This document shows, one piece after another, positions 25,007 to 33,363 of a DNA stretch of 44,054 nt. The stretch lies in the NCBI RefSeq assembly GCF_008042125.1, contig NZ_RDBI01000066.1, positions 425,812 through 469,865 on the forward strand, given 5' to 3'. This stretch comes from Streptomyces sp. MS191. GTDB taxonomy: Bacteria > Actinomycetota > Actinomycetes > Streptomycetales > Streptomycetaceae. The position numbers were made by a program, and so were the translations under genes. Position 1 is the stretch's first letter. Every line of letters begins with the position of its first letter. Under the pieces are notes generated by a model, which made no database searches, was not told where the DNA came from, and saw only the letters and a list, made by a program, of their open reading frames with translations.

Positions 25007-26919
25007 GTGTCGAGCTCCTCCTCGGCGAGGTACTTGACCAGCTCCTCCTTCTCGAAGAGGGCGAGCAGGTCCGGACGGACGGGCTCCGTGCGGGTCCGTG
25101 CCAGCGCGACCGCCGCCGCGCCGGAACCGTCGTCGTCCACCGCGCGGCACAGCAGGTTCACCGGGCGCCATTCCCGCTCCATCGACGGGCAGTCCTCCCG
25201 GGTGTGCCCGCCGCGGCTCTCCGTGCGCTCCAGCGCCGCCCGGGCCACGCACTCGCTGACCAGCAGCATGTTCCGCAGGTCCAGGGCCAGGTGCCAGCCC
25301 GGGTTGAACTGCCGGTGCCCCTCGACCCCGGCCCGCCGGGCCCGGGCTCGCAGCAGGGCGATCCGTTCCAGGGCCTCGGCCATCTCGCCCTCCCGCCGGA
25401 TGATGCCGACCAGGTCGTTCATCGTCTGCTGGAGTTCCTGATGGAGGGTGTACGGGTTCTCGGCGGGCCCCTGTCCGCCGTCGTCGGCCGCCGCCGCCCC
25501 GAACGGTGCCAGCGCCGCGGCGGCCGCCGCGTCCACCTCGGCCTCCGAGACGGCCGCGCGTCCGGTCTCCGCCGCGTGCGCGGCGGCGTGCAGCCCGGCC
25601 CGCCGGCCGAACACCAGCAGGTCGGACAGCGAGTTGCCGCCCAGCCGGTTGGAGCCGTGCATCCCGCCGGCCACCTCGCCGGCCGCGAAGAGCCCCGGCA
25701 CGCCGACCGCGGCCGCCGAGTCGGAGTCGACCGCGACACCGCCCATCACGTAGTGGCAGGTCGGCCCGACCTCCATCGCCTCCGCGGTGATGTCCACGTC
25801 CGCCAGCTCCTTGAACTGGTGGTACATCGACGGGAGCCGGCGCCTGATCACCTCCGCCGGCATCCGGGTGGACACGTCGAGGTACACGCCGCCGTGCGGG
25901 GAGCCGCGACCCGCCTTGACCTCGGAGTTGATGGCCCGGGCCACCTCGTCGCGCGGCAGCAGTTCGGGCGGGCGCCGGTTGCCGTCCGGGTCCTCGTACC
26001 AGCGGTCGCCCTCCTCCTCCGACTGCGCGTACTTCTCCTTGAAGACGTCGGGGACGTAGTCGAACATGAAGCGCCGGCCCTCGGAGTTGCGCAGCACACC
26101 CCCGTCGCCCCGCACCGACTCGGTGACGAGGATGCCCTTCACCGACGGCGGCCAGACCATCCCCGTCGGATGGAACTGCACGAACTCCATGTTCACCAGC
26201 GGCGCGCCCGCCAGCAGCGCCAGGGCGTGCCCGTCGCCGGTGTACTCCCACGAGTTCGAGGTGACCTTGAAGGACTTGCCGATCCCGCCGGTGGCCAGCA
26301 CCACCGACGGCGCCGCCAGGACGAAGAAGCGTCCGGTCTCGCGCTCGTAGCAGAACGTCCCGGCCACCCGGCCCGAGTCGTCCTTGAGGATGCGGGTGAC
26401 CGTGCACTCCTGGAGGATCCGCAGCCGGGACTCGTAGTCCCCGGTCTTCTCGAAGTCCCGCTGCTGCAGGGCGACCACCTTCTGCTGGAGCGTGCGGATC
26501 AGCTCCAGCCCCGTCCGGTCGCCGACGTGCGCGAGCCGGGGGTACTCGTGGCCGCCGAAGTTGCGCTGGGAGATCCGGCCGTCCGGGGTGCGGTCGAAGA
26601 GCGCCCCCCAGGTCTCCAGCTCCCACACCCGCTCGGGGGCCTCGCGCGCGTGGAGCTCGGCCATCCGCCACTGGTTGAGGAACTTGCCGCCCCGCATGGT
26701 GTCGCGGAAGTGGACCTGCCAGTTGTCGTGCGGGTTGGCGTTGGCCATGGAGGCGGCGATGCCGCCCTCCGCCATGACCGTGTGCGCCTTGCCGAAGAGG
26801 GACTTGCAGACGACGGCGGTACGGGCGCCCCGCTCGCGCGCCTCGATCGCGGCGCGCAGTCCGGCGCCGCCGGCGCCGACCACGACCACGTCCCACTCCT
26901 GCCGTGCGACCTGTGCCAT
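25003..26919 (-). CDS. sdhA: Succinate dehydrogenase/fumarate reductase flavoprotein subunit
   Basis: A 638-residue catalytic subunit. The dinucleotide-binding motif is VVVVGAGGAGLRAAIEA (11-27). The likely covalent FAD attachment histidine is H46 in GKAHTVMAEGG. Substrate-site segments are RNFGGHEYPR, the arginine loop SVRGDGGVLRNSEGRRF, and GSNRLGGNSLSDLLVFGRRAG near the C-terminal FAD-binding part. A helical C-terminal domain follows, ending LAEEELDT. It starts with ATG at 26919, one base after the membrane-subunit stop. The four genes from 28021 to 24236 form one operon. Confidence 0.95.
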   Translation of the reverse strand: MAQVARQEWDVVVVGAGGAGLRAAIEARERGARTAVVCKSLFGKAHTVMAEGGIAASMANANPHDNWQVHFRDTMRGGKFLNQWRMAELHAREAPERVWELETWGALFDRTPDGRISQRNFGGHEYPRLAHVGDRTGLELIRTLQQKVVALQQRDFEKTGDYESRLRILQECTVTRILKDDSGRVAGTFCYERETGRFFVLAAPSVVLATGGIGKSFKVTSNSWEYTGDGHALALLAGAPLVNMEFVQFHPTGMVWPPSVKGILVTESVRGDGGVLRNSEGRRFMFDYVPDVFKEKYAQSEEEGDRWYEDPDGNRRPPELLPRDEVARAINSEVKAGRGSPHGGVYLDVSTRMPAEVIRRRLPSMYHQFKELADVDITAEAMEVGPTCHYVMGGVAVDSDSAAAVGVPGLFAAGEVAGGMHGSNRLGGNSLSDLLVFGRRAGLHAAAHAAETGRAAVSEAEVDAAAAAALAPFGAAAADDGGQGPAENPYTLHQELQQTMNDLVGIIRREGEMAEALERIALLRARARRAGVEGHRQFNPGWHLALDLRNMLLVSECVARAALERTESRGGHTREDCPSMEREWRPVNLLCRAVDDDGSGAAAVALARTRTEPVRPDLLALFEKEELVKYLAEEELDT

Positions 26920-26920
26920 G

Positions 26921-27760
26921 TCAGAAGATCCTCGGGTCGTCGAAGGTGCCGGTGGCGAGCAGGAAGACGTACAGGTCGCACAGGGCGACGCTGATCAGCG
27001 AGGCCCAGGCGAGCTGCATGTGCCGGGCGTTCAGCCGTCCCGCCCAGGTCCACAGGCGATAGCGCACCGGGTGCCGCGAGAAGTGCCGCAGCCGCCCGCC
27101 GACGATGTGCCGGCAGGAGTGGCAGGACAGCGTGTAGGCCCAGATCAGCACGGTGTTGGCGAGGAACACGAGCGTTCCCAGGCCCGCGTGGCCCCAGGCG
27201 TACGAGGCGTCGCGGAAGGTCAGCACCGTGTCGTAGGTGAGGATCGCGGCGACGGGCACGGCCGCGTAGAAGAAGTACCGGTGGGCGTTCTGCAGGATCA
27301 GCGGGAAGCGGGTCTCGCCGGTGTACGCGCGGTGCGGCTCGGCCACCGCGCAGGCCGGCGGGGAGGCCCAGAAGCTGCGGTAGTACGCCTTCCGGTAGTA
27401 GTAGCAGGTGAGACGGAAGCCGAGCGGGAAGACCAGGATGATCAGGGCGGGGGAGAGGGTCCACCAGCTGCCGAGGATCTCCCAGTTCGGCCCGCCCCTC
27501 ATCGGCACGCAGTTCTCCGCCAGACAGGGCGAGTAGAACGGCGAGACGTAGGGGGCGGCGTAGTAGTCGGCGGCGGCGAAGGCCCGCCAGGTCGAGTAGA
27601 CGACGAAGGCGAGCAGCCCGGCGGCGGTGCCGGCCGGCGCGAGCCACCAGCGGTCGGTGCGCAGATGGCGGGCGCCCACCGCCGCGCGGCCGGGGGAGTG
27701 CACGCCGGTGGCGGGCTGCCGGCCCGCGTCCAGTGCGGGCGGTTCGGTTCCGGTGGCCAC
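26921..27760 (-). CDS. Succinate dehydrogenase membrane anchor (actinobacterial type)
   Basis: A 279-residue integral membrane protein with about five helices, among them LAPAGTAAGLLAFVVYSTWR, LSPALIILVFPLGFRL, FYAAVPVAAILTYDTVL, LGTLVFLANTVLIWAYTL and LAWASLISVALCDLYVFLL. Histidines in ENAH-like QNAHRYFFY and CHSCRHIVGGR could bind haem or line the quinone site. Its place directly before the flavoprotein gene and its size match the single fused anchor subunit of Sdh1-type complexes in actinobacteria. The GTG start has GGGAGGGG. The assignment rests on context and topology. Confidence 0.8.
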   Translation of the reverse strand: MATGTEPPALDAGRQPATGVHSPGRAAVGARHLRTDRWWLAPAGTAAGLLAFVVYSTWRAFAAADYYAAPYVSPFYSPCLAENCVPMRGGPNWEILGSWWTLSPALIILVFPLGFRLTCYYYRKAYYRSFWASPPACAVAEPHRAYTGETRFPLILQNAHRYFFYAAVPVAAILTYDTVLTFRDASYAWGHAGLGTLVFLANTVLIWAYTLSCHSCRHIVGGRLRHFSRHPVRYRLWTWAGRLNARHMQLAWASLISVALCDLYVFLLATGTFDDPRIF

Positions 27761-27772
27761 GGTGTCCCCTCC

Positions 27773-28021
27773 CTAGGGTGCGTGCCGGTCGCGCGCTCCG
27801 AGGCCCTCGTCGTCGACGTCCGTCCACAGCTCGCTGCGGTAGGGGGTGTCGGGGATGGAGACGAGTTCCTCGGCGCGTCCGGGGCGGGCCGCGGCGCGCC
27901 CTGCCGTGCTCCCGGGGGGTCCGTCCCGCTCGGTGTCGATGCGCCGTTCCAGTTGTCCGACCGTGCGGACCAGGTCGTCGAGGCAGCGCTTCACGGCCGC
28001 CAGATCGTCGTGCAGGGACAT
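27773..28021 (-). CDS. Small hypothetical protein of the sdh operon (82 aa)
   Basis: An 82-residue protein with an N-terminal helix of heptad character (DDLAAVKRCLDDLVRTVGQLERRID), a basic Pro/Gly/Ala linker and an acidic C-terminus (YRSELWTDVDDEGLGARD). The start ATG has GTGAGGG. Its stop is 12 bases before the membrane-anchor start, so it is the first gene of the operon. No domain is recognised. The coiled-coil helix suggests self-association or an assembly or regulatory partner. Confidence 0.65.
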   Translation of the reverse strand: MSLHDDLAAVKRCLDDLVRTVGQLERRIDTERDGPPGSTAGRAAARPGRAEELVSIPDTPYRSELWTDVDDEGLGARDRHAP

Positions 28022-28156
28022 GGATGGCCCTCACTTCCGCGATAGCGGGTGGCACACACGCGCCTGAGAGTGTCGCGCGTCACATCACGCGTTGGGAAGG
28101 CGTGTGCACGGATCGTCTCCGCGGAGGGCGGTTGGGCCGCACGAGTGGGGTTTGCC

Positions 28157-28182
28157 GGCCGCGCCGCCGTGTCGGCGCGGCC
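28157..28182. promoter_or_regulatory. Hairpin in the sdh/peptide-binding divergent promoter region
   Basis: A 10-bp perfect inverted repeat, GGCCGCGCCG / CGGCGCGGCC, with loop CCGTGT lies midway in the 245-base region between divergent genes. It is either an operator or a leader hairpin of one of the transcripts. Nothing else was recognised between 28022 and 28266. Confidence 0.4.
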
Positions 28183-28266
28183 GCGTCCGATCCGTCCCTT
28201 TCAGTGGATGAGTCATAGGTGTGATCATCTCCAAATGGAATAAAACTGGACGAAGGGGTACAAGTC

Positions 28267-30684
28267 ATGTCCCAGGTCGCCGCCCCTCGCGGGAGGACAT
28301 GCTCCAGGAGCCCCCGCTCCCGCACGCTCCGCTCCGTCGCCACCCTCACCAGTGCGGTGCTCGCCGTGTCCGTCCTGGCCGGCTGCAGCTCCGACGACGA
28401 GGGCGAGCAGGCCGCGGCCGCCGCGCAGGACAACGCTCCCGCCGCCCGCGACAAGGTCGCCGACGGCGGCACCATGCGCTGGGCGGTCGACGCGCTGCCG
28501 ACGACGCTCAACGCCTTCCAGGCCGACGCCGACGGCGCCACCAACCGGGTCGCGGGGGCGGTGCTGCCCTCCCTCTACACGCTGGACGCGCGGGGCCGCC
28601 CGCAGCGCAACGCGGACTACCTGGAGTCCGCGAAGGTCGTGGAGACCGAGCCCAAGCAGGTCGTCCTCTACAAGCTCAACCAGCAGGCGGTCTGGAGCGA
28701 CGGGCGCGAGATCGGCGCCCCCGACTTCGTCGCGCAGTGGCGCGCCCTGAGCGGCCGGGACACCGCCTACTGGACGGCCCGCAACTCCGGCTACGAGCGG
28801 ATCGAGCGGATCGAGCGCGGCAAGGACGACCTGGAGGTGCGGGTCACCTTCGGCAAGCCGTACGCCGACTGGCAGTCCCTCTTCACCCCGCTGTACCCGA
28901 AGGAGGTGATGGGCTCCCCGAGCAGCTTCAACGACGGGGCGCGCAGCGCGCTGAAGGCGACCGCGGGGCCCTTCGAGCTCAAGGGGATCGACCGCAAGAG
29001 CGGCGAGATCACGCTGGTCCGCAGCTCCCGCTGGTGGGGGCAGCCCGCCAAGCTGGACACGCTCCGGCTGAAGGCCGTGCCGCGGGCCGAGCGGGTGGCG
29101 GCGTTGTCCGCCGGCAGCCTGGACCTGGCCGAGATCGACCGGGCCGCCGCCGACCGCATCGCCTTGGCGGCCCGCGACGCCCGTTCCGGCGCGAACGGCG
29201 GGCAGGTGCTCACCCATGGTCCGGGCGCCGGGATCACCCCCGCCGCGGCGCTCCGGTCCTGGGCGCTGGCCCACGGCTCCGACGAGGCGCAGGCGGAGGT
29301 CGTCAAGGCCGCCCGCGAGAAGAACCAGCAGGCCATCGCGCAGTACGCGAGCGAGCAGAGCGCGCTGGGCAAGTTCGTGGTGCGCAAGTCCCTCGAGCCG
29401 GCGTACACCCAGCTCTCGCTGAACGGCGAGTCCGGGCCGCTCGCGGACGAGCGGGTGCGGCGGGCGGTGGCCCGTGCCCTGAACCGGCAGGAGCTGGCCG
29501 AGGCCGTCCTCAAGCCGCTCGGCCTGCCCGCCAGGCCGCCGGGCAGCCACCTGGCCCTCGCCGGGCAGGCGGCGTACGCGGACAGCAGTGACGCGCTGGG
29601 CGACCAGGACACGAAGGAGGCCCGCGCGCTGCTCTCGGACGCCGGCTGGGTGCCGGGTGGCGCGAACAAGAAGCCCGCCGGGACGAAGGCCGGCAGTGAG
29701 TCGGTGGAGAAGGCACCCGAGAAGAAGGCCGCCGAGGGCGGGGCGGGGAAGCCCGAGGCCGCGAAGCCCGGGTCCGCGCAGTGGCAGGCCGACGTGGCCT
29801 CGAACGAGGGCCTCTACATCGTGGGCGACGACAAGCCGGGCGGCTCGGCCACCGTGCCCGCCGACGGCAAGGCCGGGGAGTCCGCGCGCGGCGTGGGCGG
29901 CCCGGAGAACGGCACCAGCGTCCTCGCCCCGGCGCCCGCCGCGGCGCTCCAGAGCGTCGCCGTGCTCCGCCAGGCCGAGTCCCTCGACACCGGCACGACC
30001 CCCGGCGCGGAGGCCAAGGGCCAGCCCGCCGGCCGCCCGGACAACGGGGTCGCCGGCGCCTACGCCCCGCTCGGCACCGCGGCCCCGGCCGCGCCCGCGG
30101 CGGCCTCCCAGGCGCTCGGCAAGGACGGCAAGGCGCTCGACCTCCGCTTCGTCCTGCCGTCGGGTCCGGGTTCGGAGTCCCTGCGGGCGGTCGGCGACAA
30201 GATCGTCCGGATGCTCGACGCGGTCGGCATCCGCACCACGGTCACCAAGGTCGCGGACGAGAGCTTCTTCAAGGACCACGTCGCCTCCGGCGACTACGAC
30301 CTGGCCCTCTACTCCTGGCCGGCCTCGGCCTTCCCGGCGACCGACGCCCGGCCGATCTTCGCCAAGCCCGAGCCCGCCTCGGACGGCTCCCTGCTGGTCG
30401 AACAGAACTACGCGCGGGTCGGCACCGACCGGATCGATCAGTTGTTCGACCAGGCGGTCGCCACGCTGGACGAGGAGGAGTCCCGCGAGCTGGTCCGCCA
30501 GGCCGACGCCCGGATCTGGGCCGCAGCAGGATCGATTCCCCTCTATCAGCGCCCCCAGCTGGTCGCCGCCCGGCCCGAGCTCCTGAACGCCGGCGCCTGG
30601 GGCTTCGCGGCCCCGCGCTACCAGGACATCGGGTGGAAGAAGCCCGCGTCCGCCCATGGCGCGGAACGCAACACCAACAAATGA
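28267..30684 (+). CDS. Orphan peptide ABC transporter substrate-binding lipoprotein (SBP family 5)
   Basis: An 805-residue exported lipoprotein: basic N-terminus, hydrophobic segment and lipobox LAGC with C40. The SBP family 5 fold begins at DGGTMRWAVDALPTTLNAFQ. Typical parts include VVLYKLNQQAVWSDGREI, PYADWQSLFTPLYPKEVMG, YTQLSLNGESGPLADERVRR and the C-terminal lobe IRTTVTKVADESFFKDHVAS. Residues about 464-623 are a low-complexity Ala/Gly/Lys/Pro insertion that splits the usual DAGW...KDGK junction. No permease or ATPase genes adjoin it, so it would feed another transporter or act as a sensor. ATG at 28267 follows GAAGGGG. Confidence 0.9.
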   Translation: MSQVAAPRGRTCSRSPRSRTLRSVATLTSAVLAVSVLAGCSSDDEGEQAAAAAQDNAPAARDKVADGGTMRWAVDALPTTLNAFQADADGATNRVAGAVLPSLYTLDARGRPQRNADYLESAKVVETEPKQVVLYKLNQQAVWSDGREIGAPDFVAQWRALSGRDTAYWTARNSGYERIERIERGKDDLEVRVTFGKPYADWQSLFTPLYPKEVMGSPSSFNDGARSALKATAGPFELKGIDRKSGEITLVRSSRWWGQPAKLDTLRLKAVPRAERVAALSAGSLDLAEIDRAAADRIALAARDARSGANGGQVLTHGPGAGITPAAALRSWALAHGSDEAQAEVVKAAREKNQQAIAQYASEQSALGKFVVRKSLEPAYTQLSLNGESGPLADERVRRAVARALNRQELAEAVLKPLGLPARPPGSHLALAGQAAYADSSDALGDQDTKEARALLSDAGWVPGGANKKPAGTKAGSESVEKAPEKKAAEGGAGKPEAAKPGSAQWQADVASNEGLYIVGDDKPGGSATVPADGKAGESARGVGGPENGTSVLAPAPAAALQSVAVLRQAESLDTGTTPGAEAKGQPAGRPDNGVAGAYAPLGTAAPAAPAAASQALGKDGKALDLRFVLPSGPGSESLRAVGDKIVRMLDAVGIRTTVTKVADESFFKDHVASGDYDLALYSWPASAFPATDARPIFAKPEPASDGSLLVEQNYARVGTDRIDQLFDQAVATLDEEESRELVRQADARIWAAAGSIPLYQRPQLVAARPELLNAGAWGFAAPRYQDIGWKKPASAHGAERNTNK

Positions 30685-31017
30685 CCGAAAGCCCCGAAAG
30701 GGCTGGTCACAACCTCAGATCACGCTCAAGTTCCTTGCCCGCCGGTGATCCCGGCGGGCAGGATCACGTCCGGCCCCCTTGACCCGGCCCATGTTCGGCA
30801 CCCCAGTGCAATCCCGCACCACCCGTACCACCTGAGTACCCCGTGCCACCCCCGCAGAGGCGACCCCGAAACCTCTGAGTAAACCCTCTCGAATCCGGGC
30901 GGGGAAGCCCCTTGCGCGGCAGCCCCGTACCATGGGAGACAGCCGTGGCGCGTCCGCCCGGCGGGCGTAAGAGGAACTGACGCCGCATCCCACGATCCGA
31001 GAGAAGCGCAAGCACCC
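30685..31017. other. Intergenic region before typA
   Basis: No gene is seen. At its left end a bulged hairpin (30682-30709, arms TGACC..AGCCC / GGGCT..GGTCA) overlaps the upstream stop. A second perfect 10-bp hairpin, TGCCCGCCGG / CCGGCGGGCA, is at 30736-30760. The rest probably carries the typA promoter and leader, but no convincing -35/-10 pair was found. Confidence 0.6.
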
Positions 31018-32919
31018 ATGCCCACGCGCCACGACATCCGTAACGTCGCCATCGTCGCCCACGTCGACCATGGCAAGACGACCATCGTCGACGCCATGCT
31101 CAAGCAGGCCGGTGCCTTCGCCGCCCACCAGCACCTCGACGACCGCATGATGGACTCGAACGACCTGGAGCGTGAGAAGGGCATCACGATCCTCGCCAAG
31201 AACACGGCGGTGAAGTACCACCCCAAGGACGGCGGGGCCCCGATCACGATCAACATCATCGACACCCCCGGCCACGCCGACTTCGGTGGCGAGGTCGAGC
31301 GCGGTCTGTCGATGGTGGACGCGGTCGTCCTGCTGGTCGACGCCTCCGAGGGTCCGCTGCCGCAGACCCGGTTCGTGCTGCGCAAGGCGCTTCAGGCCCG
31401 GATGCCCGTCATCCTCTGCATCAACAAGACGGACCGCCCGGACTCCCGGATCGACGAGGTCGTCAACGAGACCTACGACCTCTTCCTCGACCTGGACGCC
31501 GACGAGGACCAGATCGAGTTCCCGATCGTCTACGCCTGCGGCCGTGACGGCATCGCCTCGCTGACCAAGCCGGAGGACGGCACCGTCCCGGCCGACAGCG
31601 AGAACCTGGAGCCGTTCTTCTCCACCATCCTGGAGCACGTCCCGGCCCCGACGTACGAGGAGGAGGCGCCGCTCCAGGCGCACGTCACCAACCTCGACGC
31701 CGACAACTTCCTCGGCCGTATCGCGCTCCTCCGCGTCGAGCAGGGCGAGCTCCGCAAGGGCCAGACGGTCGCGTGGATCAAGCGGGACGGCACGATCTCC
31801 AACGTCCGCATCACCGAGCTGATGATGACCGAGGCGCTCACCCGCAAGCCGGCCGAGGTCGCCGGCCCCGGTGACATCTGCGCCGTCGCCGGTATCCCCG
31901 ACATCATGATCGGCGAGACGCTGGCCGACCCGGAGAACCCGATCGCGCTGCCGCTGATCACGGTCGACCAGCCCGCGATCTCCATGACCATCGGCACCAA
32001 CACCTCGCCGCTCGTCGGCCGCGGTGGCACGGGCAAGGGCGCGGACGCCAAGGCCGCCGTCAAGCAGCGCAAGGTCACCGCCCGCCAGGTCAAGGACCGT
32101 CTGGACCGCGAGCTCATCGGTAACGTCTCGCTCCGCGTCCTCGACACCGAGCGTCCGGACGCCTGGGAGGTCCAGGGCCGTGGTGAGCTCGCGCTCGCCA
32201 TCCTGGTCGAGCAGATGCGCCGCGAGGGCTTCGAGCTGACCATCGGCAAGCCGCAGGTCGTCACCAAGGAGGTCGACGGCAAGGTCCACGAGCCGGTCGA
32301 GCGTCTGACGGTCGACGTGCCCGAGGAGCACATGGGTGCGGTCACGCAGCTCATGGGCGTCCGCAAGGGCCGCATGGACAACATGTCCAACCACGGCTCC
32401 GGCTGGGTCCGCATGGAGTTCGTCGTTCCGTCCCGTGGCCTGATCGGCTTCCGCACGGAGTTCCTGACCAACACCCGCGGTACGGGCATCGCCCACTCGA
32501 TCCACGAGGGCCACGAGCCCTGGTTCGGCACCCTGCAGACCCGCAACAACGGCTCCCTGGTCGCCGACCGCGCCGGCGCCGTCACCGCCTTCGCGATGAC
32601 GAACCTGCAGGAGCGCGGCGTGCTGTTCACCGACCCCGGCACCGAGGTGTACGAGGGCATGATCGTCGGCGAGAACTCCCGCTCCGACGACATGGACGTG
32701 AACATCACCAAGGAGAAGAAGCTCACCAACATGCGCTCCTCCTCGGCCGACTCCTTCGAGGCGATCGTCCCGCCGCGGAAGCTCTCCCTGGAGCAGTCCC
32801 TGGAGTTCTGCCGCGACGACGAGTGCGTCGAGGTCACCCCGGAGGCCGTGCGTATCCGCAAGGTCGTCCTGGACCAGAACGCGCGCGGCCGCACGGCCTC
32901 GCGCGCCAAGAACGGCTGA
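31018..32919 (+). CDS. typA: Translational GTPase TypA/BipA
   Basis: A 633-residue ribosome-associated GTPase of the elongation-factor family. The G domain has the P-loop AHVDHGKTT (14-22), switch region [28 protein letters not shown] near 82 and the guanine motif NKTDRPDSR near 135. Domain II, EF-G-like domains ([20 protein letters not shown]), and the TypA-specific C-terminal domain ([24 protein letters not shown], and [21 protein letters not shown]) follow. It assists ribosome assembly and stress or cold adaptation. Codon usage and length are normal. ATG at 31018. Confidence 0.97.
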   Translation: MPTRHDIRNVAIVAHVDHGKTTIVDAMLKQAGAFAAHQHLDDRMMDSNDLEREKGITILAKNTAVKYHPKDGGAPITINIIDTPGHADFGGEVERGLSMVDAVVLLVDASEGPLPQTRFVLRKALQARMPVILCINKTDRPDSRIDEVVNETYDLFLDLDADEDQIEFPIVYACGRDGIASLTKPEDGTVPADSENLEPFFSTILEHVPAPTYEEEAPLQAHVTNLDADNFLGRIALLRVEQGELRKGQTVAWIKRDGTISNVRITELMMTEALTRKPAEVAGPGDICAVAGIPDIMIGETLADPENPIALPLITVDQPAISMTIGTNTSPLVGRGGTGKGADAKAAVKQRKVTARQVKDRLDRELIGNVSLRVLDTERPDAWEVQGRGELALAILVEQMRREGFELTIGKPQVVTKEVDGKVHEPVERLTVDVPEEHMGAVTQLMGVRKGRMDNMSNHGSGWVRMEFVVPSRGLIGFRTEFLTNTRGTGIAHSIHEGHEPWFGTLQTRNNGSLVADRAGAVTAFAMTNLQERGVLFTDPGTEVYEGMIVGENSRSDDMDVNITKEKKLTNMRSSSADSFEAIVPPRKLSLEQSLEFCRDDECVEVTPEAVRIRKVVLDQNARGRTASRAKNG

Positions 32920-32979
32920 GGCACGCCGTGAACGGCCGGCTGTGACCTTCACGGCACCCGGCTGACACGGCATCAGACG

Positions 32980-33022
32980 AAGGCCCGGACCCCCGCAGAC
33001 ACTGTGGGGGTCCGGGCCTTTC
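32980..33022 (+). terminator. typA terminator
   Basis: A 15-bp stem, AAGGCCCGGACCCCC paired with GGGGGTCCGGGCCTT, with an 11-base loop and a short T run, 60 bases after the typA stop. Confidence 0.9.
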
Positions 33023-33363
33023 GTCAACTCCATTAGGTGGGCACCCTGTCCGGATATCGGTCGTCGCTCTCCGGAACGTGTGTTAACGGTCCGTTTCGGG
33101 GGTGTCTGTCTGTGATCGCTTTGTCCGGATTTCGGTCTCCAGGCCCCTGGTGATGTTGTCAAAACGAGACCACTTAAGTGTGGTTTACAGCCCGGACGTA
33201 CTTAATAGTTGGCTCCATTGAGCTCGGGTCAATGGGTCACGCACTGTGGGGAGTGCCGACTCACGAGCACACTCGGGGCACTTGAGTCCAACGCCGTCAG
33301 GGGTGTCGGCAGAACTCGAAGTGCCCCTCTTGTAGTGACAAGTGGACTCATGAGGAGGAACCC
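33023..33363 (+). promoter_or_regulatory. Leader of the first oligopeptide transporter operon
   Basis: A 340-base gene-free stretch, less GC-rich than its surroundings. It holds a perfect 10-bp palindrome CACTTAAGTG (33171-33180) within a longer imperfect one, and an inverted repeat CCATTGA-N7-TCAATGG (33215-33235). A large hairpin spans 33275-33327 (GGGGCACTT-GAGT pairing with ACTC-g-AAGTGCCCC), and a short one 33329-33342. TGAGTCCA at 33283-33290 can instead pair with TGGACTCA at 33343-33350, just before the ribosome site GAGGAGG. The promoter itself could not be fixed. Confidence 0.65.
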
